DNA of 49,031 bases, from contig CAJQMY010000007.1 of the NCBI GenBank assembly GCA_905479565.1, positions 1 to 49,031 on the forward strand, in the 5' to 3' direction. Made by a program: the position numbers and the translations under genes. Origin of the DNA: an uncultured Candidatus Nitrosopumilus sp. (GTDB taxonomy: Archaea > Thermoproteota > Nitrososphaeria > Nitrososphaerales > Nitrosopumilaceae). The notes under the pieces were generated by a model. The model ran no database searches. It saw only the letters and a list, made by a program, of their open reading frames with translations, and had not been told where the DNA came from. Below are positions 8,135-16,832 of the stretch, piece after piece. The stretch's first letter is position 1. The number at the start of each line of letters is the position of its first letter.

Positions 8135-8695
8135 TTAATCGTAAACCATCAGGTCTTTTTCTTCAAGTAATGCATGAATTTGGTTAACAGAGCGATGAAC
8201 ATCTTTTTCAAGTTTTGCTCCAACACAGACTAGTTTGCCGGATGCAAAAATCAGAATCACAGTTTTTGGATCAAGCATTCTGTGAATTAATCCCGGGAAT
8301 TGCTCTGGCTCATACATACTTCTAGGAAGTGTCCTTGCAGCTTGCTCCAAGTTTACTTTACCGCCAAGATTAATTGAAGATACAATATTTTGAATTGAAA
8401 CTATAGGATCATTTTTAATTTTGATTTTGCCTTTTCGTAAGATTTTCACCACTTCAAACACTGCAGTTTCAGCTAATTCTTGGGATTTAGCGCCTGTACA
8501 CACCATCTTTCCCGAACCAAATAGCAATGTAGCAGTCTTTGGACTTTTTAATCGAAACACTGCACCTGGGAATTGTTCTGGATGGTATTCAACTGCAGGG
8601 AATTTTTTAGTGATGTCTACAAGATCTAATTTTTGTTCGATTGTTGCAGAGGCTACAACATTTACAATTGCAATAATAGGTTTAGTCTGAGTCAT
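8135..8695 (-). CDS. tbp: TATA-box binding protein
   Basis: The 186-residue protein is the archaeal TBP, which bends TATA-box DNA and recruits TFB to start transcription. It has the expected two direct repeats of about 90 residues, seen as paired motifs: NVVASATIEQKLDL and NIVSSINLGGKVNL, EQFPGAVFRL and EQFPGLIHRM, and GSGKMVCTGAKS and ASGKLVCVGAKL. It starts one base after the stop of tfb, so the two partner factors are made from one operon. Confidence 0.97.
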   Translation of the reverse strand: MTQTKPIIAIVNVVASATIEQKLDLVDITKKFPAVEYHPEQFPGAVFRLKSPKTATLLFGSGKMVCTGAKSQELAETAVFEVVKILRKGKIKIKNDPIVSIQNIVSSINLGGKVNLEQAARTLPRSMYEPEQFPGLIHRMLDPKTVILIFASGKLVCVGAKLEKDVHRSVNQIHALLEEKDLMVYD

Positions 8696-8696
8696 A

Positions 8697-9629
8697 TTAT
8701 TTACCGCCCATCATATCCATATTTTGGTCTAATCTCAGACCTTTGTATCTATTTCTAATTGTTACTTCAGTAACGTTTGCAGCTTCAGCAATATCACGTT
8801 GTGTTTTATCCTCGCCATTTTTAACACAAGACAAGTAAAGGGCGGCAGCTGCCAATCCCATTGGATCTTTTCCTGCAGATTCTTCGTGTGCTTGTGCATC
8901 TTTTAGTACTTTGACTGCAAACCGTTTTGTTTTTTCTGTAATTCCAATAGAGCTTGCAATTCTTGCGACACATTGTACTGGATCAACTACAGGCATTTTT
9001 AGTTCCAACTCTTGATGTAATATTCTGTAACATCTAGAGATGTCTTTTTTCTTAATGTTGCCTGCATCTGAAACATCTTTTAGTGTTCTTGGAGTTTCAG
9101 TATCTCTGCATGCAGCATATAATGATGCAGCAATTAATGCAGAAATGGAACGACCTTTTACAAGTCCTTTCTCTAATGCTTTTCTGTAAATGTATGATGC
9201 TTTTTCAATGACTGTATCAGATAATGAAAGTTTATCTTTTAATGTAGATAATTCACTTAATGCCTGTCTAAGATTTTTGTCAGATGAAGCATTGACTTTA
9301 CTTCTACTGTCCCAAGTTCTCAGTCTTTCAATTGTACTCTTCATTGTAGATGTAAGCGGTTTTCCAGAAGAGTCTTTGTTCATAGGACTGATGATTGTTG
9401 CAAGGCCTCTATCATGCATTGCTAGAGATGTAGGGGCGCCAGTCCTTGTTGGATCTGCTCCGCCTTCTTTTGAAAAGGATCTCCATTCAGGTCCAGAATC
9501 TTGTAAAGTTTCAGTAATAACATAACCACATTTTCCACAAAATCTTTCCCCTGTCACATTATCAGTCAGCATGGAATTTTTTCCACAACGACCACATGTT
9601 GAATCAGCATTGATAATTTCTTGAACCAT
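8697..9629 (-). CDS. tfb: Transcription initiation factor TFB
   Basis: The protein is the archaeal TFIIB homologue, which bridges TBP and RNA polymerase. It has an N-terminal zinc ribbon (CGRCG and CGKCG), the B-finger region (GPEWRSF) and two cyclin-like repeats covering about residues 105-300. An upstream in-frame ATG at 9656 would add nine residues, but the strong TATA box at 9661-9668 predicts a transcript start near 9640, past that codon. The ATG at 9629, starting MVQEIINADSTCG, is therefore chosen (310 residues). The stop is one base from the tbp start. Confidence 0.95.
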   Translation of the reverse strand: MVQEIINADSTCGRCGKNSMLTDNVTGERFCGKCGYVITETLQDSGPEWRSFSKEGGADPTRTGAPTSLAMHDRGLATIISPMNKDSSGKPLTSTMKSTIERLRTWDSRSKVNASSDKNLRQALSELSTLKDKLSLSDTVIEKASYIYRKALEKGLVKGRSISALIAASLYAACRDTETPRTLKDVSDAGNIKKKDISRCYRILHQELELKMPVVDPVQCVARIASSIGITEKTKRFAVKVLKDAQAHEESAGKDPMGLAAAALYLSCVKNGEDKTQRDIAEAANVTEVTIRNRYKGLRLDQNMDMMGGK

Positions 9630-9660
9630 TAAGATTACTCTTTTTATGCTATTCATTTCC

Positions 9661-9668
9661 TATATAAA
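9661..9668 (-). promoter_or_regulatory. TATA box of the tfb-tbp operon
   Basis: The minus strand reads TTTATATA here, a good archaeal TATA box. The expected start is about 25 bp downstream, near 9640, leaving a leader of roughly ten bases before the tfb ATG at 9629. Confidence 0.65.
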
Positions 9669-9833
9669 CGACTTATTTATCAGCTTTTGAGAGAAAGATC
9701 GAGCCTATTTTTTAGGAATAAATCTTTCAAAAATTTGAATTTTGATAAAAGTTTTCAAGAAATTCTAAAAATTAGATAACTGTAGTCTAATCCGCACATT
9801 CATTTTTTAATAGTTACAAAACAACAAACTCAG

Positions 9834-11606
9834 ATGTCATCATATCAATTAGGCAAATGGGATCTAACAGAATTGGTGAAAAACCCAAAAAGCCCCGCAT
9901 TTCAAAAACAAATTCAAGAATTAGAAAAACAGGCAACGGAATTTGAAAAAATCAAATCAAAATTAAATCCTAAAATGTCATCTAAGCAATTTATGAATAT
10001 TCTTCACCAAATTGAAAAAATTTCAGAAAACATGAATAAGATTGGAGGTTATGCATCACTGTCATATTCCTCAGATACACAATCAGATGAAGCAACATCT
10101 CTAATGACTAAAATGTCAAAACTGGGTTCTGAAATATCAAACAAAATTTTATTTTTTGATTTATGGTGGAAAACACAAGTTGATGAAAAAAATGCTGAAA
10201 GACTCATGAAAGATACAGGAGAAATTACAGAGTATCTTTCACATAAAAGATTATTTGCAAAGTATGCGTTAAGCGAACCTGAAGAACGCATCATAAACAC
10301 ATTAGATGTGACAGGAATATCTGCACTCATAAAACTGTATGATAAAATTACAAATTCTTTTGAATACAAAATGAAAATTGGAAGTAAAACAAAAGTAATG
10401 ACAAGGGAGGAACTTACAAATTATGTTCGAAGTACAAGTCCAAAAGTTAGAGAAACAGCTTACAAAACAATTCTTTCAAAATATTTTAAAAACAAAGGAG
10501 TGGTCGGAGAAATTTATCAGAATATTGTTCAAAATTGGAAAGACGAAGGAATTGAAATTAGAGGATATAAATCTCCAATATCAATGAGGAATATCGGAAA
10601 TGACGTAGATGACAAAACCACAGATTCTCTACTTTCGGTTTGTAAAAAAAATTCGCCGATTTTCCAGAAATTCTTTGTTCAAAAAGCAAAGATGCTAAAA
10701 ATGAAAAAACTATGCAGGTATGATCTGTACGCCCCAGCTGCTGCCAATATCAAAGAAAAAAATTACACTTATGACAAATCAGTAAAACTAGTGTTTGAGT
10801 CACTTGGCAAATTCAGTAGTACATTAGAAGAACATGCACGTAAAGTATTCAATGAAAACCATATCGATTCCGATATCAGACAAGGAAAAAGAGATGGAGC
10901 ATTTTGTAGTACTTTAACTCCAAAAATCACCCCATATGTACTGGTAAATTTCACAGGAAAATCTAGAGATGTGTTTACTTTGGCTCACGAATTAGGTCAT
11001 GCAGTACACAGTCAAGCAGCACAAGATAGATCTATTCTTGTTCAAGATGCACCGCTGCCTTTAGCTGAAACTGCATCAACTTTTTCAGAATTACTACTCT
11101 ATGACAATTTATCAGAGAAAATTTCAGACGAGGAGAGAAAGGCAATGTTATCAGAGAAAATTGATGATTTGTATGCTACAATACTTAGACAATCATTTTT
11201 CACAATCTTTGAAGTTGATGCACATAAACAAATTGGAGAGGGAACCACAATAGATGAAATTTCAAAAACATATTTAGAAAATCTCAAAGTCCAATTTGGA
11301 AATTCAGTTAGTTTGTCAGAGGACTTTGCAATAGAATGGAGTTGTATTCCACATTTTTACCATACTCCGTTTTACTGTTATGCATACTCATTTGGAAATT
11401 TGCTTGCATTATCTTTATTTCAGAGATACAAAAAGGAAGGTAAAGACTTTGTTCCAGCATACATCAACATTTTGGCAGCTGGAGGGTCCAAAAAACCTGA
11501 AAAACTTCTTTCAGAATATGGATTTGATATCACCAATCGAAAATTTTGGCAAGAAGGATTTGATTACGTAAAAGAACAAGTAAATACACTCGCATCTTTG
11601 AATTAA
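9834..11606 (+). CDS. pepF: Oligoendopeptidase F (M3 metallopeptidase)
   Basis: This 590-residue cytoplasmic zinc peptidase degrades oligopeptides. The HELGH motif (H385, E386, H389) supplies two zinc ligands and the catalytic glutamate. The third ligand is expected in the downstream PLAETASTFSELL segment, as in family M3. Length and domain order match PepF proteins. A TTTTAATAG box at 9805-9813 is centred 25 bp before the ATG, giving a leaderless mRNA. Confidence 0.95.
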   Translation: MSSYQLGKWDLTELVKNPKSPAFQKQIQELEKQATEFEKIKSKLNPKMSSKQFMNILHQIEKISENMNKIGGYASLSYSSDTQSDEATSLMTKMSKLGSEISNKILFFDLWWKTQVDEKNAERLMKDTGEITEYLSHKRLFAKYALSEPEERIINTLDVTGISALIKLYDKITNSFEYKMKIGSKTKVMTREELTNYVRSTSPKVRETAYKTILSKYFKNKGVVGEIYQNIVQNWKDEGIEIRGYKSPISMRNIGNDVDDKTTDSLLSVCKKNSPIFQKFFVQKAKMLKMKKLCRYDLYAPAAANIKEKNYTYDKSVKLVFESLGKFSSTLEEHARKVFNENHIDSDIRQGKRDGAFCSTLTPKITPYVLVNFTGKSRDVFTLAHELGHAVHSQAAQDRSILVQDAPLPLAETASTFSELLLYDNLSEKISDEERKAMLSEKIDDLYATILRQSFFTIFEVDAHKQIGEGTTIDEISKTYLENLKVQFGNSVSLSEDFAIEWSCIPHFYHTPFYCYAYSFGNLLALSLFQRYKKEGKDFVPAYINILAAGGSKKPEKLLSEYGFDITNRKFWQEGFDYVKEQVNTLASLN

Positions 11607-11609
11607 TTT

Positions 11610-11684
11610 TTAGAGTAAATGGGGCCGACAATCCAACGCATGGACTGCCGGCTTGTTCCCCGAACGGTTTGAATTCGATGTCAA
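11610..11684 (-). ncRNA. Candidate structured RNA (minus strand)
   Basis: A GC-rich island sits in the AT-rich gap between two convergent genes. On the minus strand, 11652-11641 pairs with 11635-11624 through a five-base loop over 12 of 12 positions, two of them G-U. Three more G-C pairs (11660-11658 with 11621-11623) extend it past a five-base AACAA bulge. On the plus strand both G-U pairs become A-C mismatches, so the minus-strand RNA is the folded one. A TTTAAA box at 11707-11712 predicts a start near 11684. It could be an independent small RNA or a structured 3' UTR of the gene ending at 11722. Confidence 0.4.
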
Positions 11685-11721
11685 TTGAAAATCACAAATA
11701 ATCTGATTTAAACGTTTGAAA

Positions 11722-12294
11722 TTATTTCAAATCTAATTTTTTATGTTTTATCTTCCTAATAGTACCAATAAGAATTCCGATAGTTATTCCTAATTGATAT
11801 AGAAAATACAATAAAACTTCAAAAGTACTAGGAGTAAGATCAGTAAATCTACTTACAGCAGTTAATATTAACAAAAGTGCACTAAAAAAGAAAATAAATC
11901 CTTTAACAATACCTGTCAAGTTTGTAAATTTCAACACAGCAAAACTCATCACAGTCACAGAAATTGCCAACACAGTCAAAAATCCAGTATTCATTCCAAA
12001 AATCAAAAAAAGTGTGGATGCAAGTTCGCCAGGAGAATTTGCAGATAAATTTGACAAACTCACTTTGTCAGGAGAAGCAAATCTTGGAACACTCAAAATT
12101 GCATTTATTAAAAACAAGACAAACATTGTGATTGATACAGTTTTTACATGATCTTGTAGACGAGGAAATCTTACTAATATTGCTCTGCCAAGAATTATTC
12201 CTTGAAACAACCCAATTCCAAAAACACTCAAAACTGCAATCAGTTGAATAATTGGATTAAGAAAAATATCTACCAGAATTGAAATTAACGCCAT
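11722..12294 (-). CDS. Five-helix integral membrane protein, unknown function
   Basis: The 190-residue product has about five hydrophobic helices (residues roughly 12-38, 50-70, 90-118, 128-150 and 160-182) and a short basic C-terminal tail (RKIKHKKLDLK), probably cytoplasmic. No motif identifies a transporter or enzyme family. It stands alone on the minus strand. The structured region at 11621-11661 lies about 60 bases beyond its stop codon. Confidence 0.7.
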   Translation of the reverse strand: MALISILVDIFLNPIIQLIAVLSVFGIGLFQGIILGRAILVRFPRLQDHVKTVSITMFVLFLINAILSVPRFASPDKVSLSNLSANSPGELASTLFLIFGMNTGFLTVLAISVTVMSFAVLKFTNLTGIVKGFIFFFSALLLILTAVSRFTDLTPSTFEVLLYFLYQLGITIGILIGTIRKIKHKKLDLK

Positions 12295-12433
12295 ACTATC
12301 TAGATATTTGTATTAATGAGAATATTAGTTACTAGATAATATATTTTTGTTAAAAAATAAAAAACATTGTAATGATGAGCAATATGAATAAAATAAGAGT
12401 AAATTTAATAATTTGATTTTAAAAAGACAATCC

Positions 12434-13597
12434 ATGCAAAAAAAAATCTTTTTTTTTACATTAAGCATACTGATAGCAATTTCAACTGGTTTTGCATATG
12501 CACAAGAAATGAATCTTGCAACATATCAAGAGAGTGCACAGATAGTTGTAGATAGGAGCATATCTCAAAATATTACAGCGTCAATAACTTTACAGAGTAC
12601 CAGCATTCAAGAAATTAAAATTCCAGTGGAATTAGAACAAAAAATTAGAGCAGATGAAAGAATAACAGCAGTCATATTCACTAATCAAGATCAATGTGTC
12701 TTCGGAGTAGTTGATCAGTCATGTATTATGATTAACGTAAAACGAAATATGGAAGACAGAGGTATCATCGCCATCCAAAATTCTACAAAAATGATTGCAG
12801 AAACACACATCGAAGAAATCAATCAAATTTTTGATACAAATGCAGAATTCCATTCAGTTTTTGTACATACAGATGATAAAACAAATCAAGCATTAGAAAC
12901 ATCAGGAACAGTTTCTGGAAAAGGAACAATTTCCGCAGTATACACATTACCAATGGAAGACACAAATTCAATGTACGAAAAAATATCAGCAATCTTAATT
13001 CCAAAAATAATCAGGGACGGGGGAGGATTTTATGATGTTGCTAAAAAATTATCATTCGATGAAAATGCAAAAATGACATTTTCTATAATCCCCTTAGATT
13101 CAAAATCCCTTTTGCAACTAAAATTATCAGTCGATTACTCAAACATGGCTTCAACAATATCAGAAATGAGCCCATTAGAATTTCTACAAATTAAAGAACT
13201 CAAAAGATCAGACTATTTTTCCACAGGATTTTATCCATTAAATTCAATTATCCAGGTAATAATTTTATCACCTGAAAGCATCAATATTTCAAATATCAAT
13301 GGGGACATAATTCCAACACAAATTATCGATGATGAGAAAATTCCTACAGACATTAGAAAACAAGGATGGGTTTTTGATCCTCAAGAAGGAGAAAAAATTC
13401 AAGGAAAATACATTTTCGGAGATAAAACATCAATCAATGAAGAAAAATTAACATTTTCTTTAGAAGACAACCGCGCAGAAAATAAGAACACAGAAAATAA
13501 AAAAGCAAAATTGGATGAATCAGTAATAGTCATTATCATAATTACAACAGCTGCAATAGCTGCTGCATTATTTTACCTTAAAGGATATAAAAAATAA
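12434..13597 (+). CDS. Secreted protein with C-terminal membrane anchor
   Basis: The protein (387 residues from this ATG) has a signal peptide (MQKKIFFFTLSILIAISTGFAYA), a large beta-rich outer region and a single C-terminal transmembrane helix (about the last 27 residues) ending in a basic tail, the topology of archaeal anchored surface proteins. An upstream TTG at 12413 is in frame, but an AAATTTAATA-type box near 12400-12410 points to transcription starting close to 12434, and the signal peptide reads properly from the ATG. The family was not recognised. The gene ends directly against the stop of the convergent pdaD gene. Confidence 0.75.
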   Translation: MQKKIFFFTLSILIAISTGFAYAQEMNLATYQESAQIVVDRSISQNITASITLQSTSIQEIKIPVELEQKIRADERITAVIFTNQDQCVFGVVDQSCIMINVKRNMEDRGIIAIQNSTKMIAETHIEEINQIFDTNAEFHSVFVHTDDKTNQALETSGTVSGKGTISAVYTLPMEDTNSMYEKISAILIPKIIRDGGGFYDVAKKLSFDENAKMTFSIIPLDSKSLLQLKLSVDYSNMASTISEMSPLEFLQIKELKRSDYFSTGFYPLNSIIQVIILSPESINISNINGDIIPTQIIDDEKIPTDIRKQGWVFDPQEGEKIQGKYIFGDKTSINEEKLTFSLEDNRAENKNTENKKAKLDESVIVIIIITTAAIAAALFYLKGYKK

Positions 13598-14161
13598 TCA
13601 CAGTAAAAGAACAGCTGCTGCAAAAACAGTTGTCCATTTCCCATCTTTGTCACCCTTAGTAGTTTGAGTAATGTTGTGAGTCTTGTAAATTTCGCCGGAA
13701 ATTGACCACTGTTGTCTTTTCTCATTCCAGGCTTTATCAGCATCAAATGAAATTCCTAAAGAAGATGCAAGCATTTGTGCTGCAATATCCTCCGCATAAT
13801 CTCCCGCTTGTTCTTCATTTTGTCCAAAAGACTCGTATTCAGATAGATATCCATATCTGGATTTGTCCTTTGGTTGAGCGAGACCCACAGATGCAGCACA
13901 TACTCTATGCGGCTCATTTGTTTGATTTTTTGAATAAATTGTGAATAGAATTTGTCCAGGTGAAATTTTTTTCAAACCCTCTTTTCTTGAAATTAATTTT
14001 GCTTGGGGAGGAAAAATGCTCGAAATTAACACAAGGTTAGTCCCAGCAATACCAGCATCCCTAAGCGCATATTCAAAACTAGTTAATCTATCCTCATGAA
14101 CACCTTTTCCTTTTGTAAGAAACAGATTTTTTGCAACAAGATCTAGCATTTCTGAATTCAT
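13598..14161 (-). CDS. pdaD: Pyruvoyl-dependent arginine decarboxylase
   Basis: The enzyme converts arginine to agmatine, the first step of archaeal polyamine synthesis. It is made as a proenzyme that cleaves itself at a Ser-Ser bond to create the pyruvoyl group; here the site is S47-S48 in LVLISSIFPP. Length (187 residues) and motifs such as RVCAASVGLA and YGYLSEYESFGQ fit the PvlArgDC family. Archaeal paralogues of this fold can differ in substrate, so arginine specificity is inferred from sequence resemblance. Confidence 0.9.
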   Translation of the reverse strand: MNSEMLDLVAKNLFLTKGKGVHEDRLTSFEYALRDAGIAGTNLVLISSIFPPQAKLISRKEGLKKISPGQILFTIYSKNQTNEPHRVCAASVGLAQPKDKSRYGYLSEYESFGQNEEQAGDYAEDIAAQMLASSLGISFDADKAWNEKRQQWSISGEIYKTHNITQTTKGDKDGKWTTVFAAAVLLL

Positions 14162-14296
14162 GATAGAAAGTTATTATTTATACTTTAAACAAAACCCGCA
14201 ATTGCCAATTAATATTAAAAATAGCATTACAGTTAATGAAATTAGTATGACTTGAAGTGAATCATCATTCATCAAAGTTGTACAATTGTAAAAGAA

Positions 14297-14425
14297 ATGA
14301 TTTTAGACGATATAGGATTGCCACAAACGAGAATTCAAAAATTTATCGATGCATGTTTTGCAATAGACCTGCAGTTGCAATCCATCTTTTGTAACGAAGC
14401 ATTTTGCAATGATAAGGAAGTATAA
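14297..14425 (+). CDS. 42-residue microprotein upstream of the 14409 gene
   Basis: A short open frame begins at ATG 14297 and overlaps the next gene by 17 bases in another frame, a layout that suggests translational coupling. The peptide is helical with two cysteines near the end (IFCNEAFCND). No family was recognised, and its reality rests on the overlap and codon use. Confidence 0.35.
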   Translation: MILDDIGLPQTRIQKFIDACFAIDLQLQSIFCNEAFCNDKEV

Positions 14426-14684
14426 CAATCTCTCTCTTGCAAGAATCATAATTCATGACGAACTAGTCGGCAAGGTATCAAAAACATTTGAAGACAATCC
14501 CAAAATAGATTATGACATTAGTAATAATACACTTCAAGATATGATACATAGTATGTCCATTCTTGCAAAGTTATGGTTTGGAATTGATGCAGATTATGAG
14601 ATATCAGTAAAAATCACAATGATAAATGGAAATTACATAGATGTGAACATTAGCCTTAAAAAAAATTCTGCCATTGGAACTTGA
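14409..14684 (+). CDS. Hypothetical protein
   Basis: The 91-residue product is predicted soluble, with an N-terminal helix (NNLSLARIIIHDEL), a second helix around residues 40-55 and a C-terminal beta segment (YEISVKITMINGNYIDVNISL). No cysteines, signal sequence or membrane helix is present, and it matches no family I know. It overlaps the end of a 42-residue frame that may be co-translated. Confidence 0.5.
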   Translation: MIRKYNNLSLARIIIHDELVGKVSKTFEDNPKIDYDISNNTLQDMIHSMSILAKLWFGIDADYEISVKITMINGNYIDVNISLKKNSAIGT

Positions 14685-14824
14685 GACCAAAAACTAGCGC
14701 TAGTAATTCGGTGACAGTCCCAATGATAGAAGATACTAATGTTTACAAAACTAAAACATAACATATGGGTAATGTTACAATATTGCAATAATAACTCAGG
14801 TTGTTTTTTGATTGATCATAATTC

Positions 14825-14995
14825 ATGCGAAAATCTTATATCTATAAATACAATATAAGGTCATTGCAAACTACAACAACCATCTGGAAATGCTATAGAT
14901 GTGACTTGACATTTAACAAAAAAGAAATTGCAAATGCCCACTACGACATCTTTAATCATCCTGTACAAAAAATAGAGACTTTGATTCACCGATAA
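14825..14995 (+). CDS. C2H2-type zinc-finger microprotein
   Basis: The 56-residue frame encodes one zinc finger of the form C-x2-C-x12-H-x5-H (WKCYRCDLTF...HYDIFNH). An in-frame TTG at 14864 would give a 43-residue product containing the same finger, and TATA-like sequence at 14835-14850 makes that shorter form plausible. Single C2H2 fingers in archaea may bind nucleic acids or proteins. It lies in a region with several other small Cys/His proteins. Confidence 0.5.
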   Translation: MRKSYIYKYNIRSLQTTTTIWKCYRCDLTFNKKEIANAHYDIFNHPVQKIETLIHR

Positions 14996-15140
14996 TTACC
15001 TTTCAGTTAATCACATCTCCCGAATTCATTAATTTCCATACTACATCAAGGGTAAAACACCAGACTTACAAAATAATTACTTTTGATTTTAGAGTAATTA
15101 AGTTTAAATTTTATCTATAAGATGAAATAAAAGTAGTGCA

Positions 15141-15428
15141 TTGGAATTAAGTAATTATTTGCTTTTGCTAGCAATACTGAAATCTCCAATTCTAGTTTTT
15201 GTATATTACAAATTTATTCACAAATCAAACATAAATAAAAACACTAAATCCACACTAGAGAATAATAGTTCCACGAGTTCAGACACATTGGCCTGACTTT
15301 TGGACTCAATCATGTCATTGATTTTTGTTTTCTTGAAAAACAATACATTTTACAAGAATCTGGAACTTCAAAAGAATTTAATCAACAAAGGCGTAATCTC
15401 AACTTTAATTGAGCCTGAATCTTTGTAA
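15141..15428 (+). pseudogene. Possible broken small membrane protein gene
   Basis: Reading from TTG 15141 gives a hydrophobic helix (LLLLAILKSPILVFVYY) and a Ser/Asn-rich tail, ending at TGA 15294-15296. The same frame continues with another coding-like stretch (MSLIFVFLKNN... to ...GVISTLIEPESL) and stops at 15426-15428. Either these are two adjacent microproteins (15141-15296 and 15312-15428) or one gene interrupted by a stop codon. A TTTAAATTTTAT box near 15108-15118 fits a transcript starting at the TTG. Confidence 0.3.
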
Positions 15429-15453
15429 TAATTTTAAAAGTTGTTAGAAAAAT

Positions 15454-15684
15454 CTAATTGGTTTTTCTTTTCTTCTTTCGTTTATCAGGATCTTTCTGAG
15501 TCTGAGTTAGAAAGATAAATGTGAAAAATGCCCCCAATCCAAGGTTTACCACACCCATGAAAGTAATAATCATTTTAAATGAAGGGGGAGTAAAACCAGA
15601 TAATCCTATAATAATACCAAACATACCAGTTGTGAAAAACATGATCATCAAAAATTTGACTCTGATAGGTTTGATGTACCTCAT
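15454..15684 (-). CDS. Small two-helix membrane protein
   Basis: The 76-residue product has two transmembrane helices (FLMIMFFTTGMFGIIIGL and a second around residues 38-62) and a strongly basic tail (DPDKRKKKRKTN) that should face the cytoplasm. An ATG four codons upstream (15696) is also in frame, but the TTTATAAT box at 15707-15714 puts the transcript start at about 15685, favouring ATG 15684. The family is unknown. Confidence 0.6.
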   Translation of the reverse strand: MRYIKPIRVKFLMIMFFTTGMFGIIIGLSGFTPPSFKMIITFMGVVNLGLGAFFTFIFLTQTQKDPDKRKKKRKTN

Positions 15685-15696
15685 AATAGATATCAA

Positions 15697-16189
15697 AATA
15701 TTGTATTATTATAAACTGACGGTGAATTTGATAATTTTAGAATAAAATTATTTTAAAATAATTACTCATAAAACTTTACCAACGGCCATAATGTCGCCTT
15801 TACTCGGGTTCATGTTGAAATTATACCCAATCGCGTATTTAGGTTTTGAACAAAATGTAAATGAGTTTATCGGTAAAGAGTAAAAAGAAAATGCTTCAGT
15901 AGAATGGTAAAATCCACGGTTATAGTAATGTTTAAGATCTAAAAATAACGGAGTTCAAATTTGATTGGGAGCACAGTATGTGCGGGGATATAGTTAACAG
16001 GGTTACTTTTGTACCCACGTGTAAAAAAATAACTTGTAAAATAAGAAAAAGTACAAAAAAAACTAGAAGTGACTAGCAGTAAAACAGTATGAAATATGTC
16101 CTTTTGAAATTCAACACAGAAAACACATGTTGGATTGACACTTGTCAGAACAAACTTTTTTGGAATTATCCTGTATTATCTAGGTCTCT
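15697..16189. other. Non-coding or decayed region
   Basis: No intact gene is supported. On the minus strand, coding-like text occurs in two frames: one ends at a TAG within a T5 run (A5 on the plus strand near 15945-15950), and the adjacent frame continues to a TGA at about 15769 with the end reading NPSKGDIMAVGKVL. One additional base in that run would join them, so a decayed or misread gene is possible. A weak GGGTTAC/GTACCC hairpin lies near 15998-16014. Confidence 0.3.
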
Positions 16190-16462
16190 TTATGACTGCG
16201 TCTCCTTTTTCACCGTATCCCATCCCACTGGCAACAAAGAATATTTTTTCATCAGAAGGTAATCTTGTTTGTTAATGGAAAAGAGGCCGGAATTGTTCCG
16301 ATCCACAGTTGTCGTATTTGTGGATGTGTTGTCTGATGATTGCACATGTCCCAGACCGACTATTCCAACACTAATGGCTACAACTGCTGCAACTATGATG
16401 ATCCAGAACAGGACTTTCTGCCTCACTATAATCACATCATTGGGATTTGCATTTCTTTTCAT
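16190..16462 (-). CDS. Small single-pass membrane protein in the Hsp20/zinc-ribbon operon
   Basis: The 90-residue protein has a basic N-terminus, one transmembrane helix (about residues 17-39, VLFWIIIVAAVVAISVGIVG) and an outer Ser/Thr/Asn-rich linker followed by a short amphipathic end (NKQDYLLMKKYSLLPVGW). It overlaps the upstream zinc-ribbon gene by four bases (ATGA), so translation is probably coupled. It is the last gene of a minus-strand set that begins with an Hsp20 frame. The family was not recognised. Confidence 0.65.
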   Translation of the reverse strand: MKRNANPNDVIIVRQKVLFWIIIVAAVVAISVGIVGLGHVQSSDNTSTNTTTVDRNNSGLFSINKQDYLLMKKYSLLPVGWDTVKKETQS

Positions 16463-16653
16463 GGTGCGAGCCCCTCCCTGAAGGAAATTCCTGACTGCAG
16501 TTTGTCAATGTTGTAAAAACATGAGGAATGGAATCTTTTTTCAGTCATTTCTCCGCAGTCCTGACATATTCGCATCACTGCTTGCAAACAATGTCTGCAT
16601 TTTGCATATTCATCCAACACTCCCCCGCACTTCCTACACGATTCATCGGGCAT
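16459..16653 (-). CDS. Three-pair zinc-ribbon microprotein (copy A)
   Basis: The protein carries C-x2-C-x9-C-x2-C-x7-C-x2-C-G-x-M-x-E-K-R-x-H-x2-C, enough for at least two structural zinc ions. The same spacing and the M-x-EKR-x-H-x2-C ending recur in the protein at 18792-18974, so the two are paralogues. A GTG at 16665 directly after the preceding stop could also start the frame, but the AGGTGA sequence there is better read as a ribosome binding site for ATG 16653 (64 residues). It lies between a 50-residue basic protein and a single-pass membrane protein. Confidence 0.7.
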   Translation of the reverse strand: MPDESCRKCGGVLDEYAKCRHCLQAVMRICQDCGEMTEKRFHSSCFYNIDKLQSGISFREGLAP

Positions 16654-16665
16654 GATGTTTTTCAC

Positions 16666-16818
16666 CTATGGAAATTTTTTATTTCCACGACGACCTTCTG
16701 ACGTGTAGTTGTTTTTGGCATCATTAAGGGATCTAATCAAGGATTTTCTGATAGTTTTCAGAGAATTCATCATCACTGATGCAGACAGTTTTGAAAGAAT
16801 AGATTCATGGTCTTTCAT
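16666..16818 (-). CDS. 50-residue basic microprotein
   Basis: The frame starts 14 bases after the Hsp20 stop, with an AGGA ribosome binding site a few bases ahead, and its TAG directly abuts the next gene. The product is a helix rich in Lys, Arg and Ser (SLKTIRKSLIRSLNDAKNNY) with no cysteines. Close packing within the minus-strand set is the main evidence. The function is unknown. Confidence 0.5.
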   Translation of the reverse strand: MKDHESILSKLSASVMMNSLKTIRKSLIRSLNDAKNNYTSEGRRGNKKFP

Positions 16819-16832
16819 TTTTTTGTCCTGTT

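Noticed and set aside
16089-16262. 57-residue plus-strand frame
   Set aside because: Its second half is antisense to the membrane protein at 16190-16462, and composition shifts at that point.
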